This document shows positions 34,116 through 40,512 of a stretch of DNA of 58,181 nucleotides, piece after piece. Each line of letters begins with the position of its first letter. The first letter of the stretch is position 1. The notes beneath the pieces are model-generated. The model was not told the origin of the DNA. It did no database searches and saw nothing but the letters and a program-made list of their open reading frames with translations. Made by a program: the position numbers and the translations under genes. Source of the DNA: Halalkalirubrum salinum (GTDB lineage: Archaea; Halobacteriota; Halobacteria; Halobacteriales; Haloferacaceae); contig NZ_SRSG01000037.1 of assembly GCF_005543295.1 (NCBI RefSeq), positions 14,754 to 72,934 of the forward strand, written 5' to 3'.

Positions 34116-34817
34116 ATGTTCGATTCACTATTCACCGATCTCGAAAGTCGAGATCAGCAGATGACAGCGTACAGGAGTGGTGAGCCATCTGCAATCGAAC
34201 AGTGGCTTGCTACCCACGGCGTTGCAATCGAGTCCCGATCGATTCTACCCGATGGGCTGGACCCATTTATCGAAATCAAAGCTGATGGCAAGGTTGTGGG
34301 TATCATCGGGATCGAAGCGCTCAACGCGCTGATTGAACCACCGATCGACAGACCTGGCGAAAGAGACGAGATCTCAGAGGGGTACCGAGTACTCTTTGAG
34401 ATCCTCGAGAAGACCCTGTTCACTGGGATGAGCCGTCGTGACCTCCTCGCAGTCAGCCGTGAAATCGAGGATCGCGCCTTTCGCGTTGGGGAAGGCTGCC
34501 TGCAGGCTACTTTTCAAACACCCTCAATATTCAAGTCACAAACGGCTGTGTATCGAACACTTGCAACCGAAACAGATCTAGATATCCACGTGTATGCTGT
34601 CGAAGACTGGGACCCACCATCGATTCGTGGGATTACATATCACACTGATGCAGTCGAGCGGTTCGAATCCTATTGGGCGCTAGCGTACAATGGCGGGACT
34701 GATGAAACACAGGCGTGCGGTCTGGTTGCCAAACAACGATCGGATGCGTACACTGGGTTCTGGACGAACGATCCAGCACTTGTCGAAGAAATCAGGACCG
34801 CACTGAGCACAGTCTGA
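34116..34817 (+). CDS. DICT sensory-domain protein
   Basis: A 233-residue protein with the DICT domain: HGVAIESRSILPDGLDPFIE, TLFTGMSRRDLLAVSREIED (core), GCLQATFQTPSIFKSQTAVY and ALAYNGGTDETQACGLVAKQ. DICT is a predicted sensory domain occurring with light- and redox-linked regulators and as HTH partners in haloarchaea. Here it is preceded by a DUF7344 winged-helix gene in the same operon. Ligand is unknown. Confidence 0.85.
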   Translation: MFDSLFTDLESRDQQMTAYRSGEPSAIEQWLATHGVAIESRSILPDGLDPFIEIKADGKVVGIIGIEALNALIEPPIDRPGERDEISEGYRVLFEILEKTLFTGMSRRDLLAVSREIEDRAFRVGEGCLQATFQTPSIFKSQTAVYRTLATETDLDIHVYAVEDWDPPSIRGITYHTDAVERFESYWALAYNGGTDETQACGLVAKQRSDAYTGFWTNDPALVEEIRTALSTV

Positions 34818-34883
34818 CTCGTCTCCGAACGTCTGTACACCGAGACGTGACGCTGTTATAATTTCGTCGTCGAAATGGGGGTT

Positions 34884-35567
34884 CTACGACGATTCGTCTT
34901 CGTAGGAGACCGCAGTCCCTCGTGCGACCGGCTGCAAGAGGTACCGATCGGTCTGACCGCGACGGACCGGCGTGAAGTCACCGGTGAAGGAGGTTGTTTG
35001 CTCCTCACGGATCTCGAAGGGCATCTTGAACTGCAGCGGCGCGTTCCCGGGTGTATCTACCTCGGCTGACTCGCCATCGGAGAGCGTCCCCTCAACGTTG
35101 GATACGTCCAGTTGGAGGAACTGATATTCGCCGGTCTCGATCTCTCGTTCGTCGATCAGATCGGTTTCGCCGTCCTGTAGCTCGACGAGATCGGCCTCCT
35201 GTGACTCGTCGAACTCGAAGTATTGCCGATCGTCGCTTTCGTCGACATCCGCCTCGTCGGTCTCGTTTGCGGTCGTATCCGATTCTTCTGTCTCGTTTTG
35301 GTCGTCCGACCCGTTTTCGTTGTCTATTTCGTCTTCGTCGTCTGTCTCATCTGATGCAGGCTTGATCCAGATTCCGTCGATCGTGACGATACACGACTCG
35401 AAGTCCGAGATATCGCCGGGTTGGTCGGTGACCCGCGTCGCGAGCGTGCCGGTCGCTGCCTGTGCGCTCGAACAGCCAGCCAAGGCCGTTGTGCCGATCG
35501 CTGCGATACCTGCCGTTTTGAGATACGTTCGCCTGTCAAGTTTCGATGAGTCTGTAAATGGTGTCAT
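34884..35567 (-). CDS. Tat-exported DUF4382 lipoprotein
   Basis: A 227-residue protein with a twin-arginine signal (KLDRRTYLKTAGIAAIGTTA) ending in a lipobox LAGCS near residue 31, so it is exported folded and lipid-anchored. The DUF4382 fold follows: ATRVTDQPGDISDFESCIVT, FLQLDVSNVEGTLSD and QFKMPFEIREEQTTSFTGD. Between about residues 75 and 120 lies an Asp/Glu/Asn/Thr-only stretch (DDEDEIDNENGSDDQNETEE, then more). An upstream frame to 35825 is not credible; ATG at 35567 opens the signal. Confidence 0.88.
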   Translation of the reverse strand: MTPFTDSSKLDRRTYLKTAGIAAIGTTALAGCSSAQAATGTLATRVTDQPGDISDFESCIVTIDGIWIKPASDETDDEDEIDNENGSDDQNETEESDTTANETDEADVDESDDRQYFEFDESQEADLVELQDGETDLIDEREIETGEYQFLQLDVSNVEGTLSDGESAEVDTPGNAPLQFKMPFEIREEQTTSFTGDFTPVRRGQTDRYLLQPVARGTAVSYEDESS

Positions 35568-35640
35568 AGTAGTTGCTGTGTTTGAGGTACGGTGTTGGGT
35601 GTAATTGGTGCTCAATTCTGGATTCAAACTGGGATCTTCC

Positions 35641-35910
35641 CTACGGAGCCCCAGCGTCCGATGGTCGGAGGTCGCGGAGTGATTCGCCGAGGTTCTCGAT
35701 CGATCCGTCGAGGAACGAGTCGATCGTCTCGTGGATGTCACCGACGAAATCAGGGACCGGGCCAGGGAGTCCGCCGTCTGGACCGATCGAACCGGGACCA
35801 GTTCCATCCGCTGCGGGCGTGCCACCCGGTGCTGCGGCTCCGACAGCCGCCGTTGCGGCGAGCGCTACTGTCAGTCCGATCGCGATCGCAAGGATCGTTC
35901 GTGTGTTCAT
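35641..35910 (-). CDS. Small secreted Gly/Pro/Asp-rich protein
   Basis: An 89-residue protein with an N-terminal hydrophobic signal (MNTRTILAIAIGLTVALAAT), a Gly/Pro/Asp-rich middle (APGGTPAADGTGPGSIGPDG) and an acidic helical end (DIHETIDSFLDGSIENL). Exported, perhaps cleaved after AVGA; there is no Cys for a lipid anchor. It lies on the same strand, 73 bp upstream of the DUF4382 lipoprotein gene. Confidence 0.65.
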   Translation of the reverse strand: MNTRTILAIAIGLTVALAATAAVGAAAPGGTPAADGTGPGSIGPDGGLPGPVPDFVGDIHETIDSFLDGSIENLGESLRDLRPSDAGAP

Positions 35911-36074
35911 TGCATTTGGGTCGTTGGCTGCGATCGGGATAAGACACCCAGACCGTCTATCCGAATTTACCCCGATTGTCGGCGATTGACGGACGGTTGG
36001 CCTGAGTATCACCCGTTTTGTGTGGCGATTTGGGCCGATCGGCCTCTCAACCGTTGAAACAACACGGTCGTAGG

Positions 36075-36132
36075 TTGAACGCGGATCGTTCGCCGATCGC
36101 TCGTTGATTGAACACGGATCGTTCGCCGATCG
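36075..36132 (+). repeat. 33-bp-period near-identical direct repeat
   Basis: A 25-bp segment, TTGAAC[G/A]CGGATCGTTCGC followed by CGATCG, occurs at 36075-36099 and 36108-36132 with one mismatch. It lies in the spacer between the secreted-protein gene and the divergent HTH gene. Either a duplication or a repeated binding site. Confidence 0.75.
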
Positions 36133-36200
36133 TTTCCGGGACACTTGCAGATCGATCGTGGATCGAGCGCCGAAGTGAGTCAGGCTCAGCGACTAGCGGG

Positions 36201-36209
36201 TATATAAAA
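36201..36209 (+). promoter_or_regulatory. TATA box of the HTH gene at 36264
   Basis: TATATAAAA in a GC-rich context, a strong match to the archaeal TATA box. Expected transcription start lies about 25 bp downstream, near 36225, inside the palindrome next to it. Confidence 0.75.
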
Positions 36210-36211
36210 CA

Positions 36212-36227
36212 CCCCGCATATGTGGGG
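36212..36227 (+). promoter_or_regulatory. Operator-like palindrome over the predicted start
   Basis: CCCCGCATATGTGGGG is a 16-bp inverted repeat with only one non-matching pair (the fifth base with the twelfth). It begins three bases after the TATA box and should cover the transcription start. A dimeric winged-helix protein bound here would block the pre-initiation complex; the gene downstream encodes such a protein, so autorepression is an obvious hypothesis. Confidence 0.55.
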
Positions 36228-36263
36228 CGTGTGTTTGGGTCGATCGAGAGCCGTTCAATATAT

Positions 36264-36650
36264 ATGCAACAGTCAAGTGATGGACCGTCATTTGCAGACG
36301 ACGGCACACGCGACCCAGACGCGGACACCCAGGCTGTATTCGAGGCACTCGCAGATCCTGACTGCCGGATGATTGTCGGTGCGGCAACAGAGCCGATGAC
36401 TGCTGGCGAACTCGCCGAAGCCTGTGAGATCCCGTTGTCGACGACATATCGCAAGATCGATCGACTGGCGGCGACCCCGCTGCTCGAAAAGCGCACACGC
36501 CTCGATATGGACGGCAACCACAGTGCTGAGTACATCTCCCGTGTCGAGGACGTGAGCGTCTGTTTCGAGTCGATCGGCGCTGCCATCGAGGTCACCGGGC
36601 CCGAAGATGAGGCGACGGTCTCGATTCCGCGTCGAGTCTCGGCGGACTGA
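36264..36650 (+). CDS. Helix-turn-helix regulator
   Basis: A 128-residue protein with an HTH of the ArsR-like winged-helix type: FEALADPDCRMIVGAATEPM (helix 1), TAGELAEACEIPLSTTYRKI (recognition helix), and wing LLEKRTRLDMDGNHSAEYIS. The C-terminal 40 residues form a short acidic strand segment. ATG at 36264 follows a TATA box and palindrome by a 5' leader of about 40 bp. Divergent from the small secreted and lipoprotein genes, which it may control. Confidence 0.85.
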   Translation: MQQSSDGPSFADDGTRDPDADTQAVFEALADPDCRMIVGAATEPMTAGELAEACEIPLSTTYRKIDRLAATPLLEKRTRLDMDGNHSAEYISRVEDVSVCFESIGAAIEVTGPEDEATVSIPRRVSAD

Positions 36651-36728
36651 ATACTGGTTTCACGCTATCTCTCCGTGATTCGATCGCGCCGTGACACACA
36701 CTAAGTGTCCTGCGCACCCAGTGATCGT

Positions 36729-37784
36729 ATGGTAACGTACGATCACGTCCGAACGCTGCCGATCGAGATCGAGCGGATCGAACGATCGACGCGAACCGCT
36801 GAGACCACGAGCGACTTCACTCGCTGGACGACCGTTTTCGAACTGCATGGCTCCGAGACAGTCGGCCGCGGCGAAGACGTGACGTACGATACGGTCGATC
36901 ACGAAGCGCTCGCAGACGCACCTAATGACGTGTTTGACTGGCTGGAGGGCACGTGGACGGTTGATTCGCTCTCGGAAGCCGTCGGCGATCGCGATCTGTT
37001 TCCGACAGGCGAACCCGAGCGGGCGGATTCGAGACACTACCGCCGATGGGGAATCGAGAGCGCGGCGCTGGATCTTGCGCTCAAGCAGGCCGAAACAAAC
37101 CTCGCAGCTGCGGTTGGACGCTCGTACGATCCGGTTCGGTTCGTAACCAGCCTCCGCGTCGAGGATGCTACCGCAATCGACCGGCTCCGCACTGTCCGCG
37201 AGCAGGTACCAGATATCGGATTCAAGCTTGACCCAACGCCTGCGTGGGATGACGAGTTAACCGACGCGATCGCGGCGATCGGCGGCGTCGACATCCTCGA
37301 TTTGAAGGGATGGTACGAGGGGACGGAGGTAGATCAAGAACCCGACCCCGAGCTGTATGAGCGAGTGTGTGCGGCGTTTCCCGACGCGATCGTCGAGGAC
37401 GCGGCGTTTCTGCCCGAAACCGAGTCGCTGCTTTCGGCCGAGCGCGATCGGCTCTCGTTTGACTATCCGATCACGAGCGCGGCGGACATCGCCGATATGC
37501 CGATCGATCCCGAGTGGATTAACATCAAACCCTCGCGGTTTGGCTCGATCGAGTCACTCTTCGAGGCGATTGACTACTGCGAGGAAAACGGGATTTCAAT
37601 GTACGGCGGCGGTCAGTTCGAACTCGACGTTGGTCGCGAGCAGATTCAGGCGCTCGCGTCCGTGTGGTACCCTGAGACGCCGAATGACGTTGCCCCCGGC
37701 GCGTACAACGACCCGACGAGCGAAGAGCCGTTGCCACCGAGCCCATTGCTGCCGAGTGAGCGGCCGATCGGGTTCGGTCTGTGA
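36729..37784 (+). CDS. Enolase-superfamily protein (mandelate racemase/OSBS-like barrel)
   Basis: A 351-residue protein with an N-terminal capping part and a TIM-barrel C-terminus: RWGIESAALDLALKQAETNL (start of barrel), VRFVTSLRVED, DIGFKLDPTPAWD, VDILDLKGWYEG, AIVEDAAFLPETE, LSFDYPITSAADI, WINIKPSRFGSIESL and GISMYGGGQFELDVGR. Asp, Glu-Asp and Asp at the strand ends can be metal ligands and KPS supplies the opposite Lys, but the usual KxK is reduced to FKLD. Function unknown. Confidence 0.78.
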   Translation: MVTYDHVRTLPIEIERIERSTRTAETTSDFTRWTTVFELHGSETVGRGEDVTYDTVDHEALADAPNDVFDWLEGTWTVDSLSEAVGDRDLFPTGEPERADSRHYRRWGIESAALDLALKQAETNLAAAVGRSYDPVRFVTSLRVEDATAIDRLRTVREQVPDIGFKLDPTPAWDDELTDAIAAIGGVDILDLKGWYEGTEVDQEPDPELYERVCAAFPDAIVEDAAFLPETESLLSAERDRLSFDYPITSAADIADMPIDPEWINIKPSRFGSIESLFEAIDYCEENGISMYGGGQFELDVGREQIQALASVWYPETPNDVAPGAYNDPTSEEPLPPSPLLPSERPIGFGL

Positions 37785-37800
37785 CCGACGAGTGTACGGG

Positions 37801-38490
37801 TCAGGTGGTTGAGACTAACTCTTTGAGAGACTGAACCGTTCGGGACGGCGTGGGACCAGCTTCGGGTATCGCGTGTGGATCGCCGACAAATATTGATCGG
37901 ATGCCTGCGGCGTGGGCACCACGCACGTCTGATCGGAACGAATCGCCGATGTGAACTGTCCGATCGAGAGCGACATCAAGTGTCGAACACACAGAGCGGA
38001 ACGGCTCCGGATCGGGTTTTGCAGCCGTGTCCGTACCAGCATACACGACCGTATCGGCATCGATTTCGCTGCCAAGGAGCTTCTGTCGCTGGGCTGCCGG
38101 CGGGCCGTTCGTGACGATGGCAGTCGTCCGGCCGCTGGCGTTGATCGCGTCGAATAATGGGCCGACACCGGGGCACCGATCGACGTTAGTGTGATCACGT
38201 TCGTCAGCGAACGCGCGTGCGACTTTCCGACCGATTGTGCGCTCGAAGCCCGCAGCTGCGGCAAGATCGGCGAAACAGCGCGCCCTCAGTTCGTCAATCG
38301 AGACGGTCTCTTCGAGCATCGAATCGAATCGATCCTGATAAGCGTCGACATCGAAAAGCGGCTTGATCCCGACTGTGTGGAACGCGATCGAAAGCAGCGC
38401 CGCTGGAGATCGACGGTATTGCACGAGGGTCCCATCGAGATCGAACAACACAGCGTCGACGTCATCGAAGATCGGATCGAGCGCGGACAT
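37801..38490 (-). CDS. HAD-superfamily hydrolase
   Basis: A 229-residue HAD phosphatase: motif I VLFDLDGTLVQYRRSPAALL, motif II IVTNGPP (Thr), motif III Lys in AAKPDPEPF, motif IV HIGDSFRSDVRGAHAAG. A helical cap lies between motifs I and II. ATG at 38490 follows the upstream stop by one base. It is the last gene of a tight set mch-unknown-HAD. Substrate cannot be predicted. Confidence 0.9.
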   Translation of the reverse strand: MSALDPIFDDVDAVLFDLDGTLVQYRRSPAALLSIAFHTVGIKPLFDVDAYQDRFDSMLEETVSIDELRARCFADLAAAAGFERTIGRKVARAFADERDHTNVDRCPGVGPLFDAINASGRTTAIVTNGPPAAQRQKLLGSEIDADTVVYAGTDTAAKPDPEPFRSVCSTLDVALDRTVHIGDSFRSDVRGAHAAGIRSIFVGDPHAIPEAGPTPSRTVQSLKELVSTT

Positions 38491-38491
38491 G

Positions 38492-39001
38492 CTACACACC
38501 AACCGTATCAGGATCTGCGAGCGCGTATCGATCGTCCATCCGATCAACGTGGCCCAGCAGCACGAGCCACGTGAGCAGGCGATCGCACGCTACACGCCAT
38601 GTTTCGCGCCACGTAGGACTTCGGCGGCGCTCCCACTCGGGTGCCAGTTCGACGATGGGTTCGCACAGCTCAGCGGCCGTCAGCGGGCCCTCGCGTTCGA
38701 GGGCACCACACACGGTTTTGACGCTCAGCACTGCCGACGGAAACCGATCGGCAATCGTCTCTGCTGTAACCGACTCACGTGTTCGGACAATCCCAGAGTC
38801 GGACGAGCGAATGACCGACAGCGATCGCAGTAATGCGAGCCAGTCGCGAGCGTCTTCAGGCGTTTCAGCCGGGCCACGACGCTGCAGCCGAGACTGACAC
38901 GCCACTGTCGTTGCGGGGACCAGTGGAACGAGTTTGCGGACCGCGAGGACCGCATCGACCGACGCCGGAACGGGCGGCAATCGGGTCGGCTTGAGCCGCA
39001 T
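38492..39001 (-). CDS. Conserved haloarchaeal protein next to mch, unknown function
   Basis: A 169-residue helical protein, MRLKPTRLPPVPASVDAVLA at the start and HVDRMDDRYALADPDTVGV at the end. Starts with ATG overlapping the mch stop as TGATG, and its own stop lies one base before the HAD start, so all three must be translated from one mRNA. No motif is recognised; the C-terminal half (VCGALEREGPLTAAELCEPI) looks winged-helix-like. Confidence 0.72.
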   Translation of the reverse strand: MRLKPTRLPPVPASVDAVLAVRKLVPLVPATTVACQSRLQRRGPAETPEDARDWLALLRSLSVIRSSDSGIVRTRESVTAETIADRFPSAVLSVKTVCGALEREGPLTAAELCEPIVELAPEWERRRSPTWRETWRVACDRLLTWLVLLGHVDRMDDRYALADPDTVGV

Positions 39002-39936
39002 CAGGGCAGGTCAAACGACTCTGCGAGCAGCGTTTCGTTCGTCTCGCCAATCACGTGGGTGTCCCCGCCGAGCACGTCGATCGTCACTTTCGCGGGGGCA
39101 AATACCGACTCCGGCACCTCGTAGAAGTCCCAGTCGGCGTCTTCGAAGATTTCGACGAACGGCGTGCCATACTCCTCGGTAGCTGTCGAGGCGACCTCGT
39201 CGAATCGTGCGAACTCCTCGTCGACCTGGAGGAACACCTCCGCGCCGTACGCCAGCGCGTCGTTCGTGCGCCCCATCGCGATCGTCTCGTCGTCACTTAC
39301 GGGTGCCATCGGGGCGGCTCCCGAGGCGGTCTTGATCGACATCGGGTCGTAGCCGAGATCCGAGAGCCGAAACGCCGCGAGTTCGGCGGCTCGGGAGGCC
39401 ATCGTCACGCTGCCGACTGTCGAGGCTGACGGGTGGACGGGCAGGAAGATTCCTGTCGGCTGGACACCAGTCAACTCAGAGATATGTTCGACGATCCGGT
39501 CATCGGGGAACGCGTCAGATTCGATCGACAGGACAGTAAAGTCGCTTTTGTCGTAGTAACCCATCCGATCGAACTCCGACTCGCGTCGGGCAAGCGCACG
39601 GGCAGGCCCAGACCCAAGTCCGTTGAAGTCTGCAGTGTCGAGTTCCCAGCCGGCCTTCTGTGAGCACAACAGCGCAATTCCCGGCGAATCAGTCGTCAAC
39701 TCAACGTACGGGCGTGGCGATCCCGCAAGAGAACGCATAGTTGTGTGAACGGACGCGAGGCCGGCGGTCTGGATCTCAGCCAGAAACAATCCGGCTTCGA
39801 TACCGCCAGGCGCGTCTATGCCGAAATCGAGGACCGTTGCGCCCGAATCAAGCTCAAAGGCCTCGATACCGAGCGAGTCGGTGAAGTCGAGGGCCTCGTC
39901 GACGAGTTCGAGGGCTGATCGATTGATGCTTTCCAT
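39001..39936 (-). CDS. mch: Methenyltetrahydromethanopterin cyclohydrolase
   Basis: Hydrolyses or closes the methenyl-tetrahydropterin in the C1 branch; haloarchaea keep it although they use tetrahydrofolate-type chemistry. The 311-residue protein shows conserved Mch segments: SALELVDEALDFTDSLGIEA, SGATVLDFGIDAPGGIEAGL, SLAGSPRPYVELTTDSPGIA, SGPARALARRE and a Gly-rich end VLGGDTHVIGETNETL. ATG at 39936 (MESINRS) is preferred over 39957. It heads the three-gene overlapping operon. Confidence 0.93.
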   Translation of the reverse strand: MESINRSALELVDEALDFTDSLGIEAFELDSGATVLDFGIDAPGGIEAGLFLAEIQTAGLASVHTTMRSLAGSPRPYVELTTDSPGIALLCSQKAGWELDTADFNGLGSGPARALARRESEFDRMGYYDKSDFTVLSIESDAFPDDRIVEHISELTGVQPTGIFLPVHPSASTVGSVTMASRAAELAAFRLSDLGYDPMSIKTASGAAPMAPVSDDETIAMGRTNDALAYGAEVFLQVDEEFARFDEVASTATEEYGTPFVEIFEDADWDFYEVPESVFAPAKVTIDVLGGDTHVIGETNETLLAESFDLP

Positions 39937-40056
39937 ACGAAGAAGTTTATCCGGCATCCGCTAAAGAGATTGTCCGTTCAGTTTCGATCGGTAATCCTCG
40001 CAGATGCACTTCGATCGGCACTCGCCCACATCGAGTGGCGATCACTAAGCGGACAA

Positions 40057-40371
40057 TTACGACCGATCGCTCCGAGCCGGCCGACCCAGGTGTGTCTCGA
40101 CCGCGTCGACTTTCTCGTTGGCGGACTGGCTGACGGTCCGCTTATCGTCAATTTTTAACACGGTGCTGACGCGGTCGGCGTCGACGGCATTGTGTGCTGC
40201 GGCCGCCGCCGCCAACAGTTCGTCGATCGATTCGGCTTCGATGACGGTTCCCATCGGATTCGTCTCGTAGGTAACATCGAACGCATCGAGCGCGTCGACG
40301 GCTTTTGCGACTTCACCAGACATGCTCCCTTCGATCACTGGTGCGACGCTGAGCAGTGCGATTACTGTCAT
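40057..40371 (-). CDS. MTH1187-family thiamine-binding protein (UPF0045)
   Basis: A 104-residue protein, MTVIALLSVAPVIEGSMSGE at the start, then VTYETNPMGTVIEAESIDEL and a helix-rich end (RVSTVLKIDDKRTVS). This is the small ferredoxin-like fold of MTH1187/YkoF, which binds thiamine or related small molecules. ATG at 40371 fits; the frame to 40398 adds nine residues. Divergent from the large kinase at 40513. Confidence 0.9.
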   Translation of the reverse strand: MTVIALLSVAPVIEGSMSGEVAKAVDALDAFDVTYETNPMGTVIEAESIDELLAAAAAAHNAVDADRVSTVLKIDDKRTVSQSANEKVDAVETHLGRPARSDRS

Positions 40372-40512
40372 GAACGGTGGTACGCTTGCGGTCGACAAAT
40401 CGGTTGCGCGGCTTGGACACGCAGATCCGTATTGGTGCTCGATCGTTTCGATCGTACTCTGTACCCTACATGTTGCGGTACGTCTATTAGGTTCGCTTTC
40501 ATCACAATTTCC

